Shown here: positions 1 through 7,244 of the stretch, one piece after another | Layout: every line of letters begins with the position of its first letter | How positions within the stretch are numbered: position 1 is the stretch's first letter | NCBI GenBank assembly: GCA_016795125.1 | Contig: JAEUIG010000389.1 | Location: forward strand, 1-10,456 | Direction of reading: 5' to 3' | DNA: 10,456 bases | Source of the DNA: Planctomycetaceae bacterium | Lineage (GTDB): Bacteria; Planctomycetota; Planctomycetia; Planctomycetales; Planctomycetaceae | The notes under the pieces: generated by a model | The model's input: only the letters and a program-made list of their open reading frames with translations | Told to the model about the DNA's origin: nothing | Databases searched by the model: none | Program-made: the position numbers and the translations under genes

Positions 1-33
1 GAAGTGTGAGAAGAGTGTGAAAAGTGACAAGCA

Positions 34-231
34 ACGACGTAGGTCCGAAGGACCGACACGATGTAGCCGGCGGCGTAAGCCGCCGGAGCGATTCGCAACA
101 TCGACCAGCCCCGTGATGGGGCGACACCAAGCGCACGAGCGTGCCGCCCCCGTTGGGGGCTAACGAGCGATGACCCACGTTATTCCGTGGGCTTACGCCC
201 ACGGCTACGACGTGTCGCCGCTTCGCGGCTG
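34..231. repeat. Cluster of six short palindromic hairpins, no gene
   Basis: The first 287 bases contain no convincing gene but are packed with perfect inverted repeats. They are: 42-54 (stem GGTCC, loop GAA), 67-86 (stem CCGGCGGC, loop GTAA), 108-122 (stem GCCCC, loop GTGAT), 146-160 (stem GCCCCC, loop GTT), 185-204 (stem CCGTGGGC, loop TTAC) and 217-229 (stem GCCGC, loop TTC). The 67-86 element read on the minus strand and the 185-204 element share the same TTAC loop, and both are followed by GGCTAC. No T-runs follow the stems, so these do not look like simple terminators. They resemble dispersed REP-like intergenic palindromes. That reading is inference; copy number elsewhere in the genome is unknown. 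Confidence 0.7.
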
Positions 232-273
232 TCTTCATCGACGTATCGCTCTCGGCGAGGCGAGGCGACCATT

Positions 274-281
274 GCTACAAT
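274..281 (+). promoter_or_regulatory. Extended -10 promoter for a leaderless mRNA
   Basis: TGCTACAAT (274-282 counting the TG at 273-274 and TACAAT at 276-281) fits the extended -10 pattern TGnTATAAT with one mismatch. The expected start point, six to seven bases after the hexamer, falls on the A of the ATG at 288, which would give a leaderless transcript. No -35 hexamer is evident about 17 bases upstream, and there is no Shine-Dalgarno sequence before the ATG (CCGGCC). These fit a leaderless gene but do not prove it. Confidence 0.4.
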
Positions 282-287
282 CCGGCC

Positions 288-662
288 ATGACGGAACCAC
301 GCAAGCGACGGATCGTCAGGCGGATGCTGGCAGCGCTCGCTGTGCCGTTCCTCTTGATCGGCTGGTATGTGCTGTCGTGGATGATTATCTCCCGTGCGGC
401 CCAACAGGAGACCATCAGCGCGGACATGGCCATCAGAATTGCGCCCGCCTTCGCGCCGATCGTGCAATACTGCCGTGCCAAGATGCCAGGCTCTCAGATG
501 TTGACTGAGACGTGGTGGACGTTGAACCCGCGCCGACAGCCCACGATGCCCGATGGAACGCTGTGGCCGGAGGCGCTGAACATGGTCCCGGGCGGAATGT
601 ACCCTCCAGAGCCCAATCCGCCGCGGCCAGCCGACACAGTAGGTAGGCTATCGTCGCAGTGA
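288..662 (+). CDS. Small single-pass membrane protein, unknown function
   Basis: This 124-residue open frame is not recognised as any named family. Residues 1-12 are very basic (RKRRIVRR). A hydrophobic segment follows at about 13-36 (ALAVPFLLIGWYVLSW and onward), giving one membrane anchor with the basic end probably cytoplasmic. The rest (about 37-124) is soluble with three tryptophans, two cysteine-free stretches around a single Cys-59 region, and a proline-rich tail (PPEPNPPRPAD). Third codon positions are mostly G or C, as expected for a real gene in this genome. The ATG at 288 is chosen because it starts the basic-hydrophobic module and lies just behind an extended -10 element. The gene converges on the sigma factor gene, with 145 bases between it and the sigma frame's end. 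Whether it is expressed is not shown by the sequence. Confidence 0.6.
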   Translation: MTEPRKRRIVRRMLAALAVPFLLIGWYVLSWMIISRAAQQETISADMAIRIAPAFAPIVQYCRAKMPGSQMLTETWWTLNPRRQPTMPDGTLWPEALNMVPGGMYPPEPNPPRPADTVGRLSSQ

Positions 663-720
663 GACTGCCCGATAATTCCAGCGTCTGCCGAACATATCGC
701 GCTGACACCGGCATCCGTTG

Positions 721-750
721 AAGAAAGCCACGGGGATGAACCCCGTGGCT
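721..750 (-). terminator. Rho-independent-type terminator behind sigma factor
   Basis: A perfect 10-base-pair stem (AGCCACGGGG / CCCCGTGGCT) with a 5-base loop spans 726-750. On the minus strand it is followed by TTTCTTCAA, a modest T-tract. It lies 58 bases past the distal stop codon of the sigma factor frame (808). On the plus strand, where the 288-662 gene could use it, no T-tract follows. The stem also resembles the other dispersed palindromes here, so it may be a repeat serving as terminator. Confidence 0.55.
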
Positions 751-768
751 CGATCGTCACTACGTTAA

Positions 769-789
769 CCGGGGGCTTACGCCGCCCGG
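769..789. repeat. Third copy of TTAC-loop hairpin, imperfect
   Basis: CCGGGGGC-TTAC-GCCGCCCGG forms a stem with one bulged base and the same TTAC loop as the elements at 67-86 (minus sense) and 185-204 (plus sense). It sits between the convergent genes, about 20 bases beyond the distal sigma-factor stop. It belongs to the same palindrome family by loop and stem architecture. Confidence 0.55.
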
Positions 790-807
790 CTCGCCGATTC
801 TTGGCGG

Positions 808-876
808 CTACGTTTCGCCGAGGAGGCCTTTGTTGAGGCGTTCGAGGGCCTCGTTCTCGATCTGCCGCACGCGCTA
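808..876 (-). other. In-frame amber codon and detached sigma region 4.2 tail
   Basis: The sigma-factor frame reads MGLTR, then TAG (876-874), then RVRQIENEALERLNKGLLGET to a second TAG at 810-808. The downstream 21 residues are a textbook region 4.2 recognition helix and C-terminus, in the same frame and with no other lesion. The family consensus here is LTRERVRQIE, so the amber replaces a glutamate codon, and GAG to TAG is a single base change. Possible causes are a genuine nonsense mutation, stop-codon readthrough or a sequencing error. The sequence alone cannot separate these. Confidence 0.85.
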
Positions 877-1650
877 GCGGGTGAGGCCCATCGATTCGCC
901 GATCTCCTTCAGGGTGCGCGGCTCGCCGTCGTCGAGGCCGTACCGCATCCGCAGGATCAGCGCTTCGCGGGAGTCCATCGTCTCCAGCAGGGCGAAGACG
1001 TGCTTGAGATTGTCGTTGTCGAGCAGTTCGTCCTCGGGGCCTTTCTGGCGCTCGTCCGCGACCAGGTCGCCCAGCGACCAGTGGCTCTCGCTGGCGTCGG
1101 CCGGCGGCGTCGAGTTGTAAAGCTGGATCGCCTTCTTGACGATCTTCAGCTTCTTGGCGGGCAGCTCGAGGACGCGGGCGACTTCTTCCGGCGTCGGCGT
1201 GCGGCCGAGTTCGTCCTGGAGGCGGGCCGTGGCGCGGCGCCACTTCGACAGCAGTTCGACCATGTACGCCGGGATGCGGATCGTCTTGCCGCAGTTGATC
1301 AGCGCCCGCTTGATGGACTGCTTGATCCAATAGCTGGCGTAGGTGCTGAACCGGGTGTTCATGCCGGGGTCGAAGCCCTCGACCGCGCGCAACAGGCCCA
1401 GGTTCCCTTCTTCGATGAGGTCCTGCAGCGGCAGGCCCTTGCCGACATAGCCGCGGGCGATGTTGACGACGAGCCGCAGGTTGGCGCGGACCATGCGGTC
1501 GCGTGCGGACTGGTCGCCGTCGGCGATGCGGTAGGCGAGTTCTTTCTCTTCGTCGGCGGTCAGGAGTCGCGTTTCATTGATTTCTCTGAGGTAGGTTTCG
1601 AGGGGGGATTGAACGGCGGCGGTCACTCGACGGCGAGTCGTCTTATGCAT
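874..1650 (-). CDS. Sigma-70 family (group 2-like) sigma factor, amber-truncated
   Basis: This is an RNA polymerase sigma subunit that directs promoter recognition and melting. As read, it is 258 residues; with the amber read through it would be 280, a normal size for RpoS/RpoD-like alternative factors lacking region 1.1. Region 1.2 lies at about 15-45 (SPLETYLREINETRLLTADE). Region 2 lies at about 50-120, with core binding around LIEEGNLGLLRAVEGFD and the -10 helix FSTYASYWIKQSIKRAL. Region 3 lies at about 121-200 (RIPAYMVELL), and region 4 from about 210 (LKEIGESMGLTR). The frame stops at residue 258, inside the region 4.2 helix-turn-helix. The ATG at 1650 is preferred; an upstream ATG at 1806 would add 52 proline/serine-rich residues with no sigma features. 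It lies downstream of rpsA with a terminator-like hairpin between them. Family assignment is secure; which sigma subgroup is inference, and activity of the truncated form is doubtful. Confidence 0.9.
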   Translation of the reverse strand: MHKTTRRRVTAAVQSPLETYLREINETRLLTADEEKELAYRIADGDQSARDRMVRANLRLVVNIARGYVGKGLPLQDLIEEGNLGLLRAVEGFDPGMNTRFSTYASYWIKQSIKRALINCGKTIRIPAYMVELLSKWRRATARLQDELGRTPTPEEVARVLELPAKKLKIVKKAIQLYNSTPPADASESHWSLGDLVADERQKGPEDELLDNDNLKHVFALLETMDSREALILRMRYGLDDGEPRTLKEIGESMGLTR

Positions 1651-1836
1651 GATTCCGAAAAGGTCCGAGGTCCCGAAGGGAGGCGGGCTGGCAGCGGAGT
1701 CGTTCCGTGCGCCCGCGGGCCTTGTCGCATCCGTGTGAGGTACGGAAGTGATATCGGCGGGTCTGGGAAGACTTCTCGAATCAAGCAGGCTGGGAAAGCG
1801 AGGCAAGCTCTCCGGCTGGCAGACTGGCGCAAAGAT

Positions 1837-1872
1837 AACGGCCCTGCGGGTTATGAGGCCCGCAAGGCCGTT
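1837..1872 (-). terminator. Terminator-like hairpin between rpsA and sigma gene
   Basis: AACGGCCTTGCGGG and CCCGCAGGGCCGTT pair over 14 positions with one mismatch, enclosing an 8-base loop. On the minus strand the stem is followed by ATCTTT, a weak T-tract. It lies about 75 bases beyond the rpsA stop and about 190 bases before the sigma-factor start, so it probably ends the rpsA transcript and separates the two units. Confidence 0.5.
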
Positions 1873-1884
1873 GTGTGTATGCAG

Positions 1885-1946
1885 GGTGCGTTTTAACGCA
1901 CCTTAACCAGTCGGCGGTTTTCGGCGTCGGTGCGGCGAGCCGCACC
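1885..1946. repeat. Two GGTGCG hairpins just after the rpsA stop
   Basis: 1885-1902 is GGTGCG-TTTTAA-CGCACC. 1929-1946 is GGTGCGG-CGAG-CCGCACC and abuts the rpsA stop codon (1949-1947). The arms share GGTGCG/CGCACC, so each left arm could also pair with the other element's right arm. Neither has a T-tract on the minus strand. They may protect the rpsA mRNA 3' end or be dispersed palindromes. The whole gap 1651-1946 shows no further gene. Confidence 0.6.
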
Positions 1947-3770
<1,824 letters not shown>

Positions 3771-3775
3771 GTTGG

Positions 3776-3780
3776 TCCTT
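3776..3780 (-). promoter_or_regulatory. Ribosome binding site fixing the rpsA start
   Basis: AAGGA, read on the minus strand, lies 5 bases before the ATG at 3770. It is one of the clearest Shine-Dalgarno sequences in the window and decides between this start and the longer frame beginning at 4016. Confidence 0.7.
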
Positions 3781-3787
3781 GTCACCA

Positions 3788-3877
3788 AGTCCGGCCGCTT
3801 GTCCGGACTCCTCGCAGCAGCGGTGGTCCTGCGCAATACGCGGACAGCTCCATGAGCGTCCAGACAACGCATTGCGC
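3788..3877 (-). promoter_or_regulatory. Structured 5' leader of rpsA
   Basis: The roughly 125-base leader contains two predicted structures. The distal one (3831-3877) has an outer stem GCGCAAT/ATTGCGC enclosing a bulged hairpin: GGAC/GTCC and GCTC/GAGC with a 3-base loop. The proximal one (3788-3809) is a perfect 7-base-pair stem AGTCCGG/CCGGACT with an 8-base loop, ending 7 bases upstream of the Shine-Dalgarno. E. coli S1 represses its own translation through a folded leader; whether this leader does the same is inference. Confidence 0.4.
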
Positions 3878-3900
3878 CGAAAAAGCCTGAGGGGCCGAAA

Positions 3901-3909
3901 ACTATATCA
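3901..3909 (-). promoter_or_regulatory. Extended -10 promoter of rpsA
   Basis: On the minus strand TGATATAGT matches the extended -10 motif TGnTATAAT with one mismatch. It is about 130 bases upstream of the rpsA ATG. No good -35 hexamer lies 16-18 bases further upstream, which is usual for extended -10 promoters. The 249-base gap 3771-4019 contains this element and the leader structures and no gene. Confidence 0.5.
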
Positions 3910-4019
3910 GACCGGGTATTTCGCGGATAGTGTGATCGCAGCGGGATTTGCGCACAGCGGTCCCGGACCTCGAGAACCGTCTCCGCTGCCCGCTGCCGGC
4001 CCGGCGAGTGCTCCACGCG

Positions 4020-4361
4020 TCACGAATTCGTTCCCGCCGCCATCCCGGCAAACATGCCCAGACACAGCAGTGCGAGCGCGATCTTGTAGCCCCAGAAAAT
4101 GGCCGCGGCGATCCCGGCGCGTTTCACGGACATGCCGCACAGCGCCGAGATCAGGAGTGCTCCCGCGCCCGCGGCAACCGCAAACCCGAGCAGCGCCCAG
4201 AGACCCGGGAGGACGTTGGAGACCACGGACATCACGATCGACATCAGCACCGCGCAGACTCCGACGCGGAACCAGTCGTCGATGTCCTCGTTCTCCATCA
4301 CGCGAATGATCAGCATCAGCGCGGCGGTATCCATCGCGACAATGACGATCAGTCCGAGCAT
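4020..4361 (-). CDS. Small polytopic membrane protein, unknown function
   Basis: The 113-residue product is strongly hydrophobic and probably crosses the membrane four times: about 2-20, 32-50, 53-76 and 83-109. An acidic loop (VMENEDIDDW, 21-30) follows the first helix, and a short basic turn (MSVKRAG, 77-83) precedes the last. The glycine/alanine-rich third and fourth helices suggest tight packing. I do not recognise a family and assign no function. The ATG at 4361 is chosen because GAGGG lies about 7 bases upstream and the hydrophobic segment begins immediately; longer upstream frames run antisense-like through the neighbour. It starts 79 bases after the stop of the propeller gene on the same strand and may share its transcript. 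Confidence 0.75.
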   Translation of the reverse strand: MLGLIVIVAMDTAALMLIIRVMENEDIDDWFRVGVCAVLMSIVMSVVSNVLPGLWALLGFAVAAGAGALLISALCGMSVKRAGIAAAIFWGYKIALALLCLGMFAGMAAGTNS

Positions 4362-4440
4362 GGCCGGGCCCTCGGCGGATGTTTGACGTGAAGTCGCGCT
4401 CAGAATGGCGCATCTGCGATGCGTCGCTAAGCGCGACCCG

Positions 4441-5706
4441 CTACCGGCTGCTGACCTCGAAGCACCACAGGGTGCCGAAATCGTGCAGATACAGCCGGCC
4501 GTCGGCGAGGACCGGGTAAGTCCAGGTTGTCTTGCGGGCGTCGAAGGGGGTGTCCACCGGGGTGAACCGCCCCAGTTCGTGGTACGCGTCCGGCGTGGCC
4601 TCGACGAGTGCGACCTCGCCCTTCTCACCGTGCAGGATCAGCAGGCCGTCGGCGTACAGGACGGAACTCGCGCCGATGGAGCGGTCCTTCCAGGCCACTT
4701 TGCCGGTCGCGAACTCGATGCACATCAGCCCTTCCGGACTCGTCCCATACAGGTGGTCGCCGACGAGGACGGACCCGCCGATGCTGCGCGGCAGGCTCTT
4801 GTCGAAGTAGACTTCCTCGGCGGAGAAGGCGTCTCCGTTCCGCGCCACGCGTGCCGCACCGGCGCCGCCTCGATTCGTCGCACTGTAGACCAGGTCGCCG
4901 CTGATCACCGGAGTCGGAATGTTGGCAGGGCTCCCCTCGGCCGTCTTGCCGTACTTCCACAACAATTTGCCGGTGGCCGCATCGACGCCGATCACTCCCT
5001 TCTCGACGAACTGCACATACTGCTTCACGCCGCCGAACTCGGCGACGACGATCGACGCATAGGCGGCGACGTCCCCCTGGGGATCGGCGCACTTCCAGAC
5101 GACCTCGCCGGTTCCGGCGTGCAGTGCGACCATCGTGGCTTCCGGGCCGCCCGGGGTCACGACGACCAGATCGCCGTCGACCAGCGGCGATTCGGAGTAC
5201 GCCCACTCGCCGTACTTGCCGCCGAAGTCGGTCTGGAAGCTCTTTGTCCAGCGGATGCTGCCCGTCGCCGTTTCGAGGCAGGCCAAATCGCCGTCCGAGC
5301 CGAGGGCGTACAGCACGTCCCCGACGACGGTCGGCGTCGTCCGCGCGCCGGGATATGCTGGCTGCTGCTCCGGATGACCGACCTTGCCGATCCGAGTCGA
5401 CCAGACTTCGCTGCCGTCGGCCGCATTCAGGCAGCGAACGAACTCGTCTTCGAGGCCGACGTCGTTGAGCAGATAGATCCGGTCGCCGACGACGGACGGG
5501 GTTGAGTATCCGCCGCCGAGTCCAGCGACCTTGTAAAGCAGTTTTGGTCCCTCGGTCGGCCACTCCTTGAGCAGTCCGGCTTCGGCCGAATGCCCGTCTC
5601 GATGCGGCCCGCGCCACTGCGCCCAGTCATCGGCGTGGGCCGTCTGGCTGAACGCGAACATCAGGGCCATGCCTGACAGCCAGCGGATCATTGCGTGCAT
5701 CGTCAT
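4441..5706 (-). CDS. Exported PQQ-like (BamB-type) beta-propeller protein
   Basis: This 421-residue protein has a cleavable signal peptide (1-25, ending TAHA before DDWAQWRGP) and then a repeated WD/PQQ-like fold. Blades are visible at about 68-104 (STPSVVGDRIYLL...DGSEVW), 123-154, 172-205, 217-251, 264-300, 310-340 and 345-416. Each has a TP/SP-x-V-x-GD-x-(V/I/L)-Y strand and an ATG(K/S)xxW turn. These turns define the PQQ_2/outer-membrane BamB-like superfamily, abundant in planctomycetes. No dehydrogenase active-site residues are evident, so an enzyme role is not supported; it more likely acts as an extracytoplasmic binding or scaffold protein. The ATG at 5706 is chosen because AAGGG lies about 5 bases upstream; a second ATG two codons later is possible. 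The small membrane protein gene follows 79 bases downstream. The fold is secure, the role is unknown. Confidence 0.9.
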   Translation of the reverse strand: MTMHAMIRWLSGMALMFAFSQTAHADDWAQWRGPHRDGHSAEAGLLKEWPTEGPKLLYKVAGLGGGYSTPSVVGDRIYLLNDVGLEDEFVRCLNAADGSEVWSTRIGKVGHPEQQPAYPGARTTPTVVGDVLYALGSDGDLACLETATGSIRWTKSFQTDFGGKYGEWAYSESPLVDGDLVVVTPGGPEATMVALHAGTGEVVWKCADPQGDVAAYASIVVAEFGGVKQYVQFVEKGVIGVDAATGKLLWKYGKTAEGSPANIPTPVISGDLVYSATNRGGAGAARVARNGDAFSAEEVYFDKSLPRSIGGSVLVGDHLYGTSPEGLMCIEFATGKVAWKDRSIGASSVLYADGLLILHGEKGEVALVEATPDAYHELGRFTPVDTPFDARKTTWTYPVLADGRLYLHDFGTLWCFEVSSR

Positions 5707-5762
5707 CTGTCCCTTGTTGAACTGGTGCAACTGCGTTGAGCAAGCGGCCTCCGCTCCGGTCC

Positions 5763-5791
5763 AATTTAGAACAGCAAATTCGTCACGCCAA
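5763..5791 (-). promoter_or_regulatory. Candidate sigma-70-type promoter for propeller gene
   Basis: On the minus strand TTGGCG (5791-5786) and TAAATT (5768-5763) are 17 bases apart, each matching consensus at four of six positions, and 57 bases upstream of the start codon. The 128-base gap also has a small hairpin, AGCGG-CCT-CCGCT at 5743-5755. No clear terminator for the exchanger gene is visible, so read-through from it is also possible. Confidence 0.3.
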
Positions 5792-5834
5792 GAGTCCTGA
5801 TGCCGCCCGGAACGTTGTTGCGGGAAGTCATGAG

Positions 5835-6815
5835 TTATCGGTGATAGTACACCAGTGCCAGCGATCCGAGGATCAGGACGATCATCAACGCCGCATCCGG
5901 TTCCACCAGCCAGTAGCGTTTTTCCGCGCGATAGAGCAGTCCCAGGATTGCGATCGTGGTCACGAGGATGACCGCCGTCGCCGTGATGAGATGCACGTCG
6001 GACGCCAGCGCCAGAATCGGCTGGCCGCTTGCGAGGTCGCCGACGGCCGGGATGATCATGTTGAACGCGTTGCTGCCGAAGACGTTTCCGACCGCCATGT
6101 CGCGCGCTCCCAGTCGCAGCGCTTCGATGGTGGCTACGGCCTCCGGAAGCGATGTGATGCCCGCGACAAACACGGTCCCGAAAAAGGTGCGTCCCAGTCC
6201 GGTCAGCTCCGCCAGTTGATCGGCCGTGTGGGCCAGTCTCGGTCCGGCGACGAGAACGACCGACGCCGCTGCCATGAAGCCGAGCGCATAGGGCCACCAG
6301 CGTCCCGACTGCGGTTTTTCCGTGGGATGCAGTTGCATCGCAAACTGCTGATCGAAGTACACCAGCCGCAACGTGAACAGATAGGCCACAACGACGGCGA
6401 TAGTGCCGGGCCCCATCCGCCACAGCGTCCATTGCACGTCCAGCAGGAGGAACAGCAGCACGATCGAAGTCAGCAGAATGCCGGCGGCGGCCGACAGGGC
6501 ATGCGCCGCCGCCATGTTCGACAGCATCTTCCCCCGTTGCCGTGAAGACAGGTCGAGGATGGCCAGGATCAGCAGGTTGATCAGCGAACTGCCGAGCACG
6601 TCCCCCATTGTGAGATCAATGGCGCCGATCCGAACCGAGTTCCAGGCCACCGTAAACTCCGGCAGGCTGGTGGCGGAGGCCAGCAGAACCAGTCCGACGA
6701 GCGACCGGCCGAGTCCGCTGAGTTCTGCGATTCGATCGCCGCAGCGCGCCAGCGCCACGCCGGCGGCCACGATGATCGCAGCCAGAGCCAGAAAGGTCAG
6801 CAACAATGTTGTCAC
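5835..6815 (-). CDS. CaCA-family sodium/calcium (or cation/proton) exchanger
   Basis: This inner-membrane antiporter of the Ca2+:cation exchanger superfamily has 326 residues, a usual length for the short bacterial YrbG-like members. Two inverted alpha-repeats are visible. The first is at about 41-85, with TSLPE at 49-53 and GDVLGSSLINLL at 71-82. The second is at about 213-255, with TSLPE at 221-225 and GNVFGSNAFNMI at 243-254. The two glutamates of TSLPE are the core cation ligands of the family. Around ten hydrophobic helices surround a short hydrophilic central linker (about 159-173) rather than a large regulatory loop. The first repeat has GSS where most members have GSN. The start is a GTG at 6815, supported by AAGGA about 9 bases upstream. 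Transported ion (Ca2+, Na+, K+ or H+) cannot be told from sequence. Confidence 0.92.
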   Translation of the reverse strand: MTTLLLTFLALAAIIVAAGVALARCGDRIAELSGLGRSLVGLVLLASATSLPEFTVAWNSVRIGAIDLTMGDVLGSSLINLLILAILDLSSRQRGKMLSNMAAAHALSAAAGILLTSIVLLFLLLDVQWTLWRMGPGTIAVVVAYLFTLRLVYFDQQFAMQLHPTEKPQSGRWWPYALGFMAAASVVLVAGPRLAHTADQLAELTGLGRTFFGTVFVAGITSLPEAVATIEALRLGARDMAVGNVFGSNAFNMIIPAVGDLASGQPILALASDVHLITATAVILVTTIAILGLLYRAEKRYWLVEPDAALMIVLILGSLALVYYHR

Positions 6816-6949
6816 TGGTGAATATCCTTAGTATTGCGAGTGAACGAGGCGCGCAAATAGCGGCGCGCGGAAGCGGCAACCGATTGAGACGATGAAGCGG
6901 CGCAGTGGGCCACTCCAGCAGCGGAATTCAGACGCTTAGGGCGCGATGA

Positions 6950-6990
6950 CGCTGCGTTCCCTCAGGGCACGAAGGCGCCTGGGAACAGCG
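6950..6990. repeat. Bulged hairpin upstream of the exchanger gene
   Basis: CGCTG/CAGCG, TTCCC/GGGAA and AGG/CCT form a bulged stem around an 11-base loop. It lies 4 bases beyond the stop of the 27-codon frame on the minus strand and about 135 bases before the exchanger start. No T-tract follows on either strand, so it is not an obvious terminator. Confidence 0.4.
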
Positions 6991-6993
6991 CGT

Positions 6994-7077
6994 TCACCAC
7001 CCGCCGGCGTTCGTCACGAAGAGCGTGAGATACAGCAGGTGCTCGGTGACCGGATTGACGTTGCCACTCTGAGACAT
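6994..7077 (-). CDS. Possible 27-codon leader peptide or gene remnant
   Basis: An ATG at 7077 opens a 27-residue frame that looks protein-like: MSQSGNVNPVTEHLLYLTLF, then VTNAGGW. It has an amphipathic stretch and a balanced composition. No good Shine-Dalgarno precedes it, but a promoter-like pair (TTGAAC, 16 bases, TACAAT) lies 32-59 bases upstream. It could be a leader peptide in a long transcript running into the exchanger gene, a small free-standing gene, or the last piece of a decayed gene. The gap 6816-7405 has no larger gene. Confidence 0.25.
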   Translation of the reverse strand: MSQSGNVNPVTEHLLYLTLFVTNAGGW

Positions 7078-7108
7078 TGCACGCACCGGGAAAGAGCCAG
7101 CGTGCCGG

Positions 7109-7136
7109 ATTGTACCCGCACGCACGCTCTGTTCAA
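7109..7136 (-). promoter_or_regulatory. Candidate minus-strand promoter in the 6816-7405 gap
   Basis: TTGAAC (7136-7131) and TACAAT (7114-7109) are 16 bases apart on the minus strand, matching consensus at four and five of six positions. Transcription would start near 7102, giving a leader of about 285 bases to the exchanger GTG with the 27-codon frame inside it. No promoter closer to the exchanger gene is convincing. Confidence 0.35.
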
Positions 7137-7160
7137 TGATTCGCCGATGAGTTCCGTCTC

Positions 7161-7224
7161 TTGTCGACAATCGCGGATTGTCCGCGCGGCATTTTTCCGG
7201 GACGTCCCGCGCGGCGAGTCGACA
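7161..7224. repeat. Nested palindrome cluster
   Basis: An outer inverted repeat TGTCGAC (7162-7168)/GTCGACA (7218-7224) encloses an inner pair CCGCGCGG (7182-7189)/CCGCGCGG (7207-7214). Within it are a 10-base palindrome TTGTCGACAA (7161-7170), a hairpin CAATC-GCG-GATTG (7168-7180), an alternative hairpin CGCGGA-TTG-TCCGCG (7172-7186) followed by ATTTTT, and a 12-base palindrome CGGGACGTCCCG (7198-7209). It may be an operator region, a bidirectional terminator or mobile-element debris. Confidence 0.5.
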
Positions 7225-7244
7225 GGCGCGCAGTGACAGGGAAT

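Noticed and set aside
874..876. Amber codon decoded as pyrrolysine
   Set aside because: No pyl genes are visible here, and family conservation calls for Glu at this position, so a point mutation, readthrough or error is more likely.
1651..1806. 52-residue N-terminal extension of the sigma factor
   Set aside because: The added residues are proline/serine/alanine-rich with no sigma region features; region 1.2 begins shortly after the ATG at 1650.
3771..4016. 82-residue N-terminal extension of ribosomal protein S1
   Set aside because: It covers the promoter and leader, has no S1 homology, and a good Shine-Dalgarno precedes the ATG at 3770.
4405..5505. 366-codon open frame antisense to the propeller gene
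   Set aside because: Same shadow effect; the minus-strand frame has a signal peptide and clear PQQ-like repeats, the antisense frame has neither.
6816..6845. AATACT as -10 box of the exchanger gene
   Set aside because: Transcription would start on top of the ribosome binding site AAGGA, and no good -35 is at a proper distance.
6816..7100. yybP-ykoY-type manganese riboswitch ahead of the exchanger
   Set aside because: This class often controls cation transporters, but I could not find its conserved loop sequences in the leader.
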